Assembly: GCA_035268685.1 (NCBI GenBank)
Contig: DATFKK010000019.1
Coordinates: 1-62,449 of the forward strand
Direction: 5' to 3'
Source: Candidatus Krumholzibacteriia bacterium
GTDB taxonomy: Bacteria; Krumholzibacteriota; Krumholzibacteriia; JAJRXK01
Length of the DNA stretch: 62,449 bases
Part shown: positions 52,234 to 61,414 of the stretch, in pieces
How positions within the stretch are numbered: the first letter of the stretch is position 1
Layout of the letters: the number at the start of each line of letters is the position of its first letter
Made by a program: the position numbers and the translations under genes
The notes under the pieces: model-generated
Databases searched by the model: none
Told to the model about the DNA's origin: nothing
What the model saw: only the letters and a program-made list of their open reading frames with translations

Positions 52234-53744
52234 GACGTACCTCCCGTGACGGCCGCCGAGATCGAGCGCGCCAGGTCCCAGGCGTGCACGCCGAAGTTCG
52301 GGGCCACGCCCAGGACCACCGAGATGATCGCGGTCAGCGCGAGTGGCACCACCATGAGCGGCGAAGCCTCGCCGAAGCGGTCGAATTCCTCGTTGCGGCG
52401 GAAGAAGGCCACGTGGACGATCGGGAAGAAATAGGCAGCGTTCAGCACGCCGCTGAGCAGCAACAGACCCATGAAGATCGTCTGGTCGGCCTGCATCGAA
52501 CCCACGGCCAGGTACCACTTGCTCACGAAGCCGTTCACGCCGGGCACTCCGGCCAGTCCCAGGCTGCCCACGGCGAAGGCGAGCATGGTGATCGGCATCT
52601 GCCGGCCGATCCCGTGCATGTCGCTGATGTTCTCCTTGTGTGCGCGCACGTAGATCGCACCGGCGCAGAAGAACAGGGTGATCTTCATGGTGGCGTGGAA
52701 CATCAGGTGCATCACGGCACCCGACCAGCTCGCGCTGGTGAGCAGCGCGGCGCCCAACACGATGTAGCTCAGGTGCGCCACCGTGCTGTAGGCAAGCCGT
52801 CGCTTCAGATTGTCCTGCCGCAGGGCGAGCAGCGAACCCACCGTCAGCGTGATGGCGGCCGCCCAGGCCAGCACCGTCCACACGTCGATCTCGCGTAGCA
52901 GTTCGGGGCCGAACACGTAGCCGGTCACGCGCAGCACACCGAACACGCCGGCCTTCACCACGGCCACGGCGTGCAGCAGCGCACTCACCGGCGTGGGTGC
53001 GGCCATGGCGGCGGGCAGCCACGAGTGCAGCGGCATGATCCCCGCCTTCACGCCCACCGCGAGCACGAAGAGCAGGAACAGCCAGCGCAGGCTGGTCTCC
53101 GACAGGTCCGTGGCGCCCAGGAACCCGCCGGGCACGAAGTCGGTGTTGCCGCCGGTGGCCGACACCGACCAGGCCACGGCGAGCAGGAGAGCCAGGCCGG
53201 CGGGCAGGGTGTAGGAGAGGTACTTCCGGGCGGCCGTGATCGCCGCCGGGGTCTCCTTGTGGATCACCAGCGGGTAGGTGGCCAGCGTGAGGATCTCGAA
53301 GAAGACCACGAAGGTCAGCAGGTTCGCCGAGAAGCAGATCCCGATGGTGGCCGACAGACACAGCGCGAAGCTGGCGAAGTAGCGGGTCTGTTTCTTCTCG
53401 CCCGCGCCCCGGACGTAGCCGATCGAGTAGAAGCTGGTGAGGAACCACAGCACCGACGCCACCACGGCGAACACATAGCCCAGCGTGTCGACGCGCAGCG
53501 CCAGTTCGATGCCCGGCGAGATCTCCCAGAGCTGCACCACCGCCTGCTCGCCCGCGAGCACCCACGGCAGCATCGACAGCACCAGCACCGCCTTGATCGC
53601 CGCGGCGACCAGCGTGAAGGCCTCGCGCAGGTTCGGACGGCGGTCGCTGGCCACGATCAACGGGATCGCGATCAACGACACCAGGACCGCCCAGAGCGGG
53701 CGTACCGATTCGATCGTGGTGGGGGAGACGACGTCGATGGGCAT
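52230..53744 (-). CDS. Mrp/complex I-type proton-translocating subunit (antiporter D-like), 504 aa
   Basis: A 504-residue NuoM/MrpD-type subunit with about 14 helices: FVVFFEILTLATYPLV (Glu in helix 5), GIMPLHSWLPAAMAAPTPVSALLHA loop, AVVKAGVFGVLR (Lys), NLKRRLAYSTVAHLSYI, and GFVSKWYLAVG near helix 12. All charges of the proton path are kept. The operon also encodes E, F, G, B and C homologues, so it belongs to a Mrp/Mbh-type complex. Confidence 0.88.
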   Translation of the reverse strand: MPIDVVSPTTIESVRPLWAVLVSLIAIPLIVASDRRPNLREAFTLVAAAIKAVLVLSMLPWVLAGEQAVVQLWEISPGIELALRVDTLGYVFAVVASVLWFLTSFYSIGYVRGAGEKKQTRYFASFALCLSATIGICFSANLLTFVVFFEILTLATYPLVIHKETPAAITAARKYLSYTLPAGLALLLAVAWSVSATGGNTDFVPGGFLGATDLSETSLRWLFLLFVLAVGVKAGIMPLHSWLPAAMAAPTPVSALLHAVAVVKAGVFGVLRVTGYVFGPELLREIDVWTVLAWAAAITLTVGSLLALRQDNLKRRLAYSTVAHLSYIVLGAALLTSASWSGAVMHLMFHATMKITLFFCAGAIYVRAHKENISDMHGIGRQMPITMLAFAVGSLGLAGVPGVNGFVSKWYLAVGSMQADQTIFMGLLLLSGVLNAAYFFPIVHVAFFRRNEEFDRFGEASPLMVVPLALTAIISVVLGVAPNFGVHAWDLARSISAAVTGGTS

Positions 53745-53753
53745 CAGGTGACC

Positions 53754-55331
53754 TCAGAGTGGCCAGGGCAGATCGGCGGGCAGGGCCAGGCGCAGGATCG
53801 TCGACACCAGCCAGGCGTTGGCCAGGCCGAGCGCGAGGACGCCGACGCCGAGCACGAGCACCGGCGCCCGCATGGACAGGGGCGGATCGACCACTGCCGT
53901 CACGGGGGCGCCGTCCTCGCCCTCGGGAGCGGGGCGGGCGTAGATCCGCTCGAGCACGCGGAAGAAGTAGACCGCGGTCAGCAGACTACTCGCGAGGATC
54001 AGCACGACCACGACCCATTGCCCGGCCGCGATGCCGCCGAGCACCAGGTACCACTTGCTGAAGAAGCCGTTCGTGGGTGGGACGCCCACCATGGCCAGCG
54101 CGGCCAGGGTGAAGGCGGCGAAGGTCCAGGGCATCCTGCGGCCCAGACCGGTGTAGTCGCGCAGGCGCACGGTGTCGGCCTGCAGTTGCACGCTCCCGGT
54201 CACCAGGAACAGGCAGGACTTCATGATCGCATGGTTCAGGATGTGCAGCATGGCGCCCACCAGCGCCAGGGGCGTGGCCAGGCCGATGCCGACGCCGATG
54301 TAGCCGACCTGCGCGATCGAGCTGTAGGCCAGCATGCGTTTGGCGTCCTTCTGCGCGATCGCCATGACGCTGCCCACCACGATCCCCGCGAGTGCCATCC
54401 AGGTGATCGCCGGTCCCAGGCCACCGGCACCGTGGAGCGACCACTCGTGGCCGTAGACGAAGTACAGCACGCGGATCATCACGTAGGCGCTGACCTTGGT
54501 CATGAGCGGCGCGATGATTGCCGTGCTGGTGCTGCTGGCGTAGGTGTAGGCGTCGGGCAGCCAGAGGTGCATGGGGAACAGGGCCATCTTCAGGCCCAGC
54601 CCGCCGACCATGAACACCACCGAGATCCACAGGGCCGGGTTCGACTGGAGTTCGCCCAGTCGCCCCGCGACGTCGAACATGTTCAGGCTGCCGGTGAGCA
54701 CGTAGAGGTAGCCCACACCCAGCAGGTAGAACGAGGCCCCGAGCGTTCCCAGCAGCAGGTACCGGAACGCCGACACCGGGGCCTTCTTGTGTCCCACGGC
54801 CATGAGCGCATAGCCGGCCAGGCTACTGACCTCGAACCACACGTACAGATTGAAGAGGTCGGCCGTGATCACCATGCCGGTCAGGCCCAGCAGCATGACC
54901 AGGAGCATGCCGTAGAAGGTCGACTCGCGCTCGGGGTTCTCGCGGCGGACGGCCGTGCCGGCGTAGACGCACACCAGCAGCGACACGAGTGCGATCATGG
55001 TGATCACGAAGGCGCTGAGGGCATCGAGGTTCAGTTCGATGCCCACCGGCGGTTCCCAGCCCGCCATGCGGTAGTGGAGCGGACCGAGCGTGAGCACGCG
55101 CTCGAGTCCGTAGATCGCGGTGCCCAGGAAGGTGAGCAGCGTGAGCAGCGTGGCCGGATACGCCAACCGGCGCTTCCAGTAGCCGAGGGCGGCCACGAGG
55201 AACGCCCCCACCATCACCACCAGCAGGCCCAGCGCCGGTGCCTGGTGGTCCATCGTCGGCCCGAAGGCCTGGGCGGCGTCCCGCGGTGCGCGCGAGACCT
55301 CGGCGGCGAGTGAGAGCAACACCGACTCCAT
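53754..55331 (-). CDS. Mrp/complex I-type proton-translocating subunit (antiporter D-like), 525 aa
   Basis: A 525-residue D-like subunit, the closest of the three to MnhD/MbhH. Motifs: LYVWFEVSSLAGYALMA, MALFPMHLWLPDAYTYAS, MTKVSAYVMIRVLY (Lys), DAKRMLAYSSIAQVGYI and GFFSKWYLVLGG. About 14 helices. It follows mnhC by 15 nt, which is the usual B-C-D order of such operons. Confidence 0.9.
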   Translation of the reverse strand: MESVLLSLAAEVSRAPRDAAQAFGPTMDHQAPALGLLVVMVGAFLVAALGYWKRRLAYPATLLTLLTFLGTAIYGLERVLTLGPLHYRMAGWEPPVGIELNLDALSAFVITMIALVSLLVCVYAGTAVRRENPERESTFYGMLLVMLLGLTGMVITADLFNLYVWFEVSSLAGYALMAVGHKKAPVSAFRYLLLGTLGASFYLLGVGYLYVLTGSLNMFDVAGRLGELQSNPALWISVVFMVGGLGLKMALFPMHLWLPDAYTYASSTSTAIIAPLMTKVSAYVMIRVLYFVYGHEWSLHGAGGLGPAITWMALAGIVVGSVMAIAQKDAKRMLAYSSIAQVGYIGVGIGLATPLALVGAMLHILNHAIMKSCLFLVTGSVQLQADTVRLRDYTGLGRRMPWTFAAFTLAALAMVGVPPTNGFFSKWYLVLGGIAAGQWVVVVLILASSLLTAVYFFRVLERIYARPAPEGEDGAPVTAVVDPPLSMRAPVLVLGVGVLALGLANAWLVSTILRLALPADLPWPL

Positions 55332-55346
55332 CCCGATCCTTCCCGA

Positions 55347-55727
55347 CTACTCGGACCGCAGGCGGCGCAGGAGTTCGTCTTCTTCCAGGGTTCCGAAGCG
55401 GCGGTGGATCACGGTGAGCAGCGTCAGGGCCACGCCGGTGGTCGCGACCGACACGACGATCGCGGTCAGCATGAGGCCGTGCGGGATCGGATTCATGTAC
55501 TGCTCGGCCTCGCTGCCGACCTCGGCGGAGTACACCGGTACGCTCGCACCCGTCTTGTAGGCATGCACGATGAAGAACAGGATGATCGCACCCTGGAAGA
55601 TGTTCATTCCGATGAGCTTCTTCACCAGGTTGTGCTTGAAGACCATCCCCCACAGTCCGATCAGGATCAGGACCGAGGTGGCCACGTAGGGCCAGCGGTC
55701 GACGAACAGGGCCTGGAGTTCGCTCAT
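55347..55727 (-). CDS. mnhC: Cation antiporter subunit C (NuoK-like)
   Basis: A 126-residue protein with three membrane helices in the NuoK/MrpC pattern: ATSVLILIGLWGMVF, KKLIGMNIFQGAIILFFIV and LMLTAIVVSVATTGVALTLL. The Gly-Met-Asn of helix 2 is characteristic. Its ATG overlaps the mnhB stop by 4 nt. Confidence 0.92.
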   Translation of the reverse strand: MSELQALFVDRWPYVATSVLILIGLWGMVFKHNLVKKLIGMNIFQGAIILFFIVHAYKTGASVPVYSAEVGSEAEQYMNPIPHGLMLTAIVVSVATTGVALTLLTVIHRRFGTLEEDELLRRLRSE

Positions 55728-56206
55728 CGAAGGGTCTCCTCTTCCGTTCCGGCCGCGGCGTCCGTCTGCGACTGCGGGCGATGACTGATCACGAGTTCGT
55801 CGAAGATCGACACCAGCGCGCCCATCACGGCGAAGGCGATTCCGATCTCCACGAGCAGGATGCCCGTGTTGTGCAACCAGTCGGGCGCCATGCCGAAGGG
55901 CAGCATGTCGTACTCGAGAAAGTTGCCCCCGAACGGCATGTCGCCCAGGCCGGTGATCAGGTACAGGAGGATGCCCGTGATCGCGAAGGGCATGGCCAGT
56001 CCGCGCCGGAAGCTCGGCTGGGAGCGTTCCTGCCCCAGCACCACCCGCTGCAGCAACACGCTGGCCGCGAGCAGGGCCCCGCCCTGGAATCCGCCCCCCG
56101 GGCTGTAGTGCCCGTGGAAGATCACGTACAGGGCGAAGATCTGGATCACGGGGACCATGATCCGGACCACCACGTCCATGATGATGCTCGGGTGCCGGGT
56201 GATCAC
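55724..56206 (-). CDS. mnhB: Cation antiporter subunit B
   Basis: A 160-residue membrane protein of the MnhB/MbhF family with the family signature FHGHYSPGGGFQGG and four helices. A GTG start overlaps the mbhE-like stop. Together with E, F, G, C and D homologues it makes the core of the antiporter. Confidence 0.93.
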   Translation of the reverse strand: MITRHPSIIMDVVVRIMVPVIQIFALYVIFHGHYSPGGGFQGGALLAASVLLQRVVLGQERSQPSFRRGLAMPFAITGILLYLITGLGDMPFGGNFLEYDMLPFGMAPDWLHNTGILLVEIGIAFAVMGALVSIFDELVISHRPQSQTDAAAGTEEETLR

Positions 56207-56490
56207 GAGGGGTCCTTCCGGTGGCGGCTGCCCTTCAACAGGAGGAAACAGGCGAAGGCCGCGGCGAAGACCACGATTCCCTCGCCGAGGGTGTCGAAGG
56301 AGCGGTAGTCGCCGATCATCACCGTGACCATGTTCGGTGTGTGGGCGTCGGTGTAGGCGTGCTCGATGAAGTAGTCGCTCACGTGCTCCGCCGCGGGCGC
56401 GTGCGGATCGCCGAAGGCCGGCAGTCCGAGGCCCGCGTAGAGCATGGTCGCCCCCAGGATCACCAGCACGGCCGCGGCAACGCCTCGCAT
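56203..56490 (-). CDS. MbhE-like subunit (MnhA C-terminal piece)
   Basis: A 95-residue protein with an N-terminal helix, a short loop with the conserved DYRSFDTLGEGIVVF, and a second helix. In MrpA this part is fused to a larger protein, while in Mbh/Mbs-type modules it is a separate gene. That division is seen here. Confidence 0.82.
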   Translation of the reverse strand: MRGVAAAVLVILGATMLYAGLGLPAFGDPHAPAAEHVSDYFIEHAYTDAHTPNMVTVMIGDYRSFDTLGEGIVVFAAAFACFLLLKGSRHRKDPS

Positions 56491-56501
56491 GCGGATCCTC
56501 C

Positions 56502-56747
56502 TCAGTCGCGGGACTTGCGTTGGGTGTTGAAGATCGCCACCACGAACAGCACGCCGGTCACGCCGGCTCCGAGCACGGCTTCGTTGAAGCCCACGTCGAC
56601 CGCGCCGAGCGACACGTACAGGAGTGCGGCCAGGAAGCTGAACAGGCTGAGCACGACGGCGGCCGCCAGCAGGTCCTTGACCCGCAGCGCCACCACGGCC
56701 GCCACGGCCGCCAGGAAGAAGAAGAACGCGATCAGGACTTCGCTCAT
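56502..56747 (-). CDS. MbhD-like subunit (DUF4040)
   Basis: An 81-residue protein with three helices: LIAFFFFLAAVAAVVAL, LLAAAVVLSLFSFLAALLYV, and a third with VGFNEAVLGAGVTGVLFVVA. The NEAVLGAG segment is typical of the DUF4040/MbhD part of MrpA. The ATG overlaps the mnhG stop by 4 nt. Confidence 0.82.
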   Translation of the reverse strand: MSEVLIAFFFFLAAVAAVVALRVKDLLAAAVVLSLFSFLAALLYVSLGAVDVGFNEAVLGAGVTGVLFVVAIFNTQRKSRD

Positions 56748-57055
56748 CCGTTGCTCCGATCCCGGCGCAGCCACGGCACCTGACGGTTCAGGATCGCTGC
56801 GCGTCCCAGGGCATGGGCGGCAGCGGGATTGGCCACGGCCACCAGCACCACGATCAGCAGCAGCTTCGCCGTGCTCAGATCGACGCCCTCGTAGAAGGCC
56901 AGGCCGGTCATGACCAGCATCAGGCCGAGGGTGTCGGGCTTGCCCGAGGCGTGCGAGCGCGTGAAGAAGTCCGGCAGGCGGTTCACGCCCACGCTGCCCA
57001 CCAGAACCGTCCCCGTGCCCACCGCGATCAGGGCGTAGGAGATCCACTCGAGCAT
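56744..57055 (-). CDS. mnhG: Cation antiporter subunit G
   Basis: A 103-residue three-helix protein of the MnhG/PhaG family. RLPDFFTRSHASGKPDTLG and the following helix are the family signature. ATG 57055 overlaps the mnhF stop (TGATG), and its own stop overlaps the next start. Confidence 0.92.
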   Translation of the reverse strand: MLEWISYALIAVGTGTVLVGSVGVNRLPDFFTRSHASGKPDTLGLMLVMTGLAFYEGVDLSTAKLLLIVVLVAVANPAAAHALGRAAILNRQVPWLRRDRSNG

Positions 57056-57324
57056 CAGCGGCCTCCCGTGCCGGAGCGTTCCAGGTACTTTCCCACCACG
57101 AGCGCGCCCACGAAGTTCAGCATGGCGTAGGCGATCGCGATGTCCACGAACATGTCGATGCGCCCGTAGAGGAAGCCGGCCAGGCAGATCAGGATGACGG
57201 TCTTGGTCCCCGCCACCGTGACGCCGACCATGCGGTCGTAGACCGTGGGGCCGCGCAGCACCCGGTACAGGGGCAGGATCAGCGCGAATCCGATGATGAT
57301 CGTGATCACGCTCAGGAAGACCAC
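57055..57324 (-). CDS. mnhF: Cation antiporter subunit F
   Basis: An 89-residue three-helix protein of the MnhF/PhaF family: RVLRGPTVYDRMVGV signature loop, AYAMLNFVGALVVGKYLE at the end. It overlaps mnhE by 13 nt. Confidence 0.92.
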   Translation of the reverse strand: MVFLSVITIIIGFALILPLYRVLRGPTVYDRMVGVTVAGTKTVILICLAGFLYGRIDMFVDIAIAYAMLNFVGALVVGKYLERSGTGGR

Positions 57325-57911
57325 CGTTCGACCTCCTCTCGGACGGCGTCCGGGTCGTCCAGCAGCGTCGCTTCGATGTCGTCGGGCAGTTCCTCGCCGA
57401 ACAGGGCGGCCACCTTGCGCGGCATGGTGCCGTCGAGCAGGCCACCGGCCAGGTTCTCGTGGATCGTGTGCACGAGGAAATGGTCGTCGCGGATGTGCAG
57501 CGTGAAGGTTCCCGGTGTCAGCGTGATCGAGTTGCCCAGGACCGTCTTGGCCAGCGAGCTCTTCATGCCCGTGCGGAAGTGGATCAGGGCGGGCTTCACC
57601 GGCGGGCCCGGTCGCAGGATCAGGATGGTGACCTGCACGTTGGCGACGATGATCTGGGCGATGAGCCAGAAGGTGTAGGTGATCACCCGGAGCCAGTGGA
57701 GGCGGCCGATGTACTGGTTCTCGACGGGTTCCCGGTGTGCGATCACCAGGTTGCGCGACAGCAGGACCACCAGGACGATCGACAGCACCCCGTACGAGAG
57801 ATGGACGACGTCGGTCTTGCCCGAGAAGGCCATCCAGAGAACGGCCAGGACGACGACCAGGAGCACCGTGTGGCGCGTGGTGCCGCGGCTTCGGGTGGCA
57901 GGTGGTTGCAT
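57312..57911 (-). CDS. mnhE: Cation antiporter subunit E, first gene of the operon
   Basis: A 199-residue MnhE-type protein: two N-terminal helices, the RPGPPVKPALIHFRTGMKSS stretch, LGNSITLTPGTFTL and a C-terminal amphipathic part. The family has no known catalytic motif. ATG 57911 opens the antiporter operon, whose promoter lies about 70-95 nt upstream. All eleven genes have overlaps or gaps of at most 15 nt apart from the D-like junction. Confidence 0.9.
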   Translation of the reverse strand: MQPPATRSRGTTRHTVLLVVVLAVLWMAFSGKTDVVHLSYGVLSIVLVVLLSRNLVIAHREPVENQYIGRLHWLRVITYTFWLIAQIIVANVQVTILILRPGPPVKPALIHFRTGMKSSLAKTVLGNSITLTPGTFTLHIRDDHFLVHTIHENLAGGLLDGTMPRKVAALFGEELPDDIEATLLDDPDAVREEVERWSS

Positions 57912-57945
57912 CGTGTCGGGGGTCCTGCGGTCGGCTGGAAGGTCA

Positions 57946-57963
57946 CGGGCGCGGCCGCGCCCG
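57946..57963. promoter_or_regulatory. Perfect 18-bp palindrome in the antiporter leader
   Basis: CGGGCGCGGCCGCGCCCG lies just after the predicted start point, about 35 nt before the mnhE ATG. It could be an operator or fold as a 5' hairpin. Confidence 0.45.
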
Positions 57964-57977
57964 GCACAATCGGCCGC

Positions 57978-58006
57978 AGTGTAGTGTTCCGACCGGGCGC
58001 CCACAA
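57978..58006 (-). promoter_or_regulatory. Promoter of the antiporter operon
   Basis: Minus strand TTGTGG (58006-58001), 17-nt spacer, TACACT (57983-57978): good sigma-70 layout. Confidence 0.6.
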
Positions 58007-58123
58007 GATCTAGGTCCGTGAACGGGCGCCGGTCATCACGAACTCGATCGGGCCGCACGCACGACGGGCCGACCCGACCGGGCCGGCCCACGTGATCCGC
58101 CTCGCGAGAGGGACGAACGGGGA

Positions 58124-61100
58124 CTACTCGGCGTCGAGCTCCTCGAGCAGGACCCGCACCGCTTCGGCGACCTGTGGGTCCTCGCCGGCGGCGTGCTGCT
58201 CGGGCGTGATCGCCACGCGGTGGTCGGGCTCGAGCTGCTGGTTCTCGAGGTAGTTCGTGGTGCCCAGCTCCACGATCCCCACCTGGGGGATCCCGAACAC
58301 CAGGTCGCCGGTGTGCAGGCGCTCCCACCAGACGGCCGTCGCCGTGCCCGCCACGGGCATGCCCACGGTGGGCCCGATGTCGAGGTGGTCGTAGACCCAC
58401 GGGAAGAAGTGGGCGTCGGAGTAGTTGGCCTCGTTCATCACCACCGCGCTCGGCTTCCACCACCGCTTGCCGGGCTCGCCGTGGAAGCGCTGGCCGGGAA
58501 CGGCCTGGTTGCGGGGCATGAAGTCCACGTAGGCCTCGCCCCCGAGCAGCACCACGAGGTCGTCGTGCAGCCAGCCGCCGCCGTTGAAGCGCGTATCGAC
58601 CACGATCGCGTCCTTGTCGAAGTTGCGTCCCATGACCTCGGCGTAGGCCACACGGAAGCTGCGGTCGTTCATGCCCTGCACATGGACGTAGCCGATCCGG
58701 CCGTCGCTCAGCTCGTCGACCTGTGCGCGGCGCTGCTGCACCCAGCGGTCGTAGCGCATGCGGCCCTCGGCCCCGGGACCGATCGGTTCGATCACGCGCT
58801 CGAAGTCGTCGCCGCGCGGCGGGTCGAAGCGCAGGCGGACGCGCTCGCCGGACTTGTTGTTCAGCAGGCGGTGGAAATTGACCTCGCCGTCGAGTTCGAC
58901 GCCGTCGACCGCCGTGATCACGGTGCCGGGCTCGATGCCCAGCTCGGCCTCGGCCAGCGGCCCTCGGGGCAGGATCTCGGCGATCCGCATGCCGTCGCCG
59001 TCGTACTCGCGGTCGTAGTACACGCCCAGGCTGGCCGTACGCTCGGGGTCGTCGGGACGGCCGAAGTAGCGACCGCCGGTGTGGCTGGCGTTCAGCTCTC
59101 CGAGGATCTCGCTGAGCACCTCGGCGAAGTCACGGTTGTGGCGGATCCCGGCGAGTTTCGGCTCGTACTGCTCCCGGTAGAACTCCCAGTCCACACCGTG
59201 CAGTTCGGGGTCGTAGAACTTCTGCTGCACCTGCCGCCAGACGTGCTCGAACAGGTAGCCGCGCTCGGCATCGGGGCGGACGTTCATCTCGGGGTCGAAG
59301 GACACCATGTCCTTCTCGCCGGTGCTCGTGCCCTCGTCGCCGGTCTTCAGGCCGATCTTCTGGATCTTGCCGTCGGCGAGGACGAACACGGTCTTGCCGT
59401 CGGGCGTCATCTGCATCGACGCCCGGTTCGCGCCGAGCTTGACCTCGAGCTTCGTGGACTCCTCGACGAAGTCGTGGATCCACAGGTCGTGGCCGTCTTC
59501 GAACTCGGCCAGGTAGACCAGGGCGCGGCCGTCGGGGGTCATGGCGAAGCCGCCGAGGTCGCTGGAGTGGATGGTCAGGCGCACGGTGCGATCCTCGATC
59601 CCGTCCCAGTCGATCTCGACCGGCTCGGTCTCCGTTTCTTCGTCGTCCTCCGATTCGGCCTCGGAGTCGTCGGAATCGGCGTCCTTCTTCCCCTTCTTCG
59701 GTTCCCGGCCCTCGGCGAGCTGGCGCTCCTCCTTGGTCATGGTGAAGCGGTCATAGGTCTCCTGATCGAGGAAGGCGCCCAGGACGTCGGTCTCGCCGCC
59801 CCAGCTGCCGTGGCTCTTCTCGCCGTAGCGATCGGTGGCCCAGATCACCAGGCCGCCGTCCATGGCGAAGTGCGGGGTCCAGTTCGCGTAGCCGCTGTTG
59901 GTGATGTCGATCGGGTCCTGGCTGCCGTCGGCCTTCACCAGGCCCACGGCGTCGGCGTAGTAGCGGCCGCGGCTGAGGAACTGCACGGCCAGCCACTCGC
60001 CGTCGGGCGACCACTCGAACCACTGGTCGCCGTCGCTGTAGCTGTAGGCGTAGCGGCCGGGCATCACGGTGCGGCTGCGGCCGGATTCGCGGTCGTGGAC
60101 CTTCAGCACCGTGCGCTCGGCCAGATAGGCGATCTCGGTGCCGTCGGGCGAGAAGCGGGGCTGGAACTCCTCTTCGTCGGTGGCGACCACGGCCTCTTCC
60201 TCGAGCGCGGTCGCGGCGTAGAACCACTCCTCGTCCTCGTCGGCGAGGGTCGTGGTGTACAGATTCCAGCTCCCGTCGCGCTCGCCGGCGTACAGCAGCG
60301 TGCGGCCGTCGGGCGAGAAACTCACGCTGCGTTCCTGCTCGGGCGTGTCGGTGATGCGCTTGGTGCGCGAGAAGTCGACCGAGGTCACGAAGACCTCCCC
60401 GCGCGAGACGAAGGCCACCTCCTGGCCGTCGGGTGACACCGCGAACCCGGTCACGCCGCGGCGCATCTGTTCCACGGTCACCGGCGGCTGCTGGCGGTCG
60501 ACGCGGATCGTCACGTCGAGGCGCCGCGGGTCCTCGCCCGGCGCCATGGTGTACAGATCGCCGTGGAAGGAGAAGGCCATTGTGCCGTCGCGGGCCACGC
60601 TCAGGTGGCGCACCGGGTGGTGCTCGAAGAAGGTCAGCTGCTCGGGCTCGGCCGCCGGATCGAGGGCCTGGCGGAAGACGTTCATGTCACCGTTGCGTTG
60701 GCTCAGGTAGACGAACGCGTCCTCGCCGAGCACCCACCACGGATCGAGGTCCTCGCCGCCGAAGGTGGTGAGCCGCGTGTGTTCGCCCGACTGGAGGTCG
60801 ACCATCCACAGATCGCGCGTGACCGACGACACGTGGTGCTTGCGCAGCGAGTGCTCGTAGCCCTTACGGTCCTGGTAGAGCAGGCGATCGCCGCTCTCGT
60901 CGGGCCGCGCGTGTTCGGCCGGGATGGTCAGCACCTGCCGTGGCGTGCCGCCCTCCATGTCCACGGCGTAGAGCTCGCCCATGCGCCCGCTCGGGTACAT
61001 CGAGCTCTCGGGGGCGTCGATGCGCGAGGCGTAGAAGTAGATCGCCTCGCCGTCGGTGGCGAAGGCGCTCGGCAGGTCGTCGGACGAATGGAAGGTCAGG

Positions 61101-61414
61101 CGCGTCGCCTCGCCGCCGCCCGCGGGCATGACGAAGACGTCGCGGCTGCCGTGCCGGTCGCTGGCGAAGGCGATCCACTCGCCGTCGGGCGACCACACGG
61201 GCGCGCCGTCCCAGGCGTCGTCGAGCGTGAGCGGCGTGGCGAGACCGCCGTCGGCGTCCACGCGGTAGAGGTCGCCGCCGTGGGTGAACACGATCGTGGA
61301 GCCGTCGGGCGAGAGCGCCGGCGCGCGGAACCAGTTCGGGGTCACGTCGGCGGCGGTGGCCGGGACGGTGAGGAGCAGGAGCGCGAGGATCGCTCGGGTG
61401 CAGAGGGCGGTCAT
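58124..61414 (-). CDS. Tricorn-type S41 protease with beta-propeller, exported
   Basis: A 1096-residue protein with a signal peptide (ILALLLLTVPATA). The N-terminal ~600 residues are WD40-like/PD40 units (LSPDGSTIVF, WSPDGEWIAF, FSPDGRTLLY and others) forming one or two propellers. A low-complexity acidic/Lys linker (about 560-605) follows. Then come a Tricorn core domain, a PDZ domain (GIEPGTVITAVDGVELDGE) and the S41 catalytic part with Ser999 in NEANYSDAHFFP and a His in NASHTGG. It probably degrades peptides in the periplasm. ATG 61414 has GGAGAAG upstream. Confidence 0.93.
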   Translation of the reverse strand: MTALCTRAILALLLLTVPATAADVTPNWFRAPALSPDGSTIVFTHGGDLYRVDADGGLATPLTLDDAWDGAPVWSPDGEWIAFASDRHGSRDVFVMPAGGGEATRLTFHSSDDLPSAFATDGEAIYFYASRIDAPESSMYPSGRMGELYAVDMEGGTPRQVLTIPAEHARPDESGDRLLYQDRKGYEHSLRKHHVSSVTRDLWMVDLQSGEHTRLTTFGGEDLDPWWVLGEDAFVYLSQRNGDMNVFRQALDPAAEPEQLTFFEHHPVRHLSVARDGTMAFSFHGDLYTMAPGEDPRRLDVTIRVDRQQPPVTVEQMRRGVTGFAVSPDGQEVAFVSRGEVFVTSVDFSRTKRITDTPEQERSVSFSPDGRTLLYAGERDGSWNLYTTTLADEDEEWFYAATALEEEAVVATDEEEFQPRFSPDGTEIAYLAERTVLKVHDRESGRSRTVMPGRYAYSYSDGDQWFEWSPDGEWLAVQFLSRGRYYADAVGLVKADGSQDPIDITNSGYANWTPHFAMDGGLVIWATDRYGEKSHGSWGGETDVLGAFLDQETYDRFTMTKEERQLAEGREPKKGKKDADSDDSEAESEDDEETETEPVEIDWDGIEDRTVRLTIHSSDLGGFAMTPDGRALVYLAEFEDGHDLWIHDFVEESTKLEVKLGANRASMQMTPDGKTVFVLADGKIQKIGLKTGDEGTSTGEKDMVSFDPEMNVRPDAERGYLFEHVWRQVQQKFYDPELHGVDWEFYREQYEPKLAGIRHNRDFAEVLSEILGELNASHTGGRYFGRPDDPERTASLGVYYDREYDGDGMRIAEILPRGPLAEAELGIEPGTVITAVDGVELDGEVNFHRLLNNKSGERVRLRFDPPRGDDFERVIEPIGPGAEGRMRYDRWVQQRRAQVDELSDGRIGYVHVQGMNDRSFRVAYAEVMGRNFDKDAIVVDTRFNGGGWLHDDLVVLLGGEAYVDFMPRNQAVPGQRFHGEPGKRWWKPSAVVMNEANYSDAHFFPWVYDHLDIGPTVGMPVAGTATAVWWERLHTGDLVFGIPQVGIVELGTTNYLENQQLEPDHRVAITPEQHAAGEDPQVAEAVRVLLEELDAE

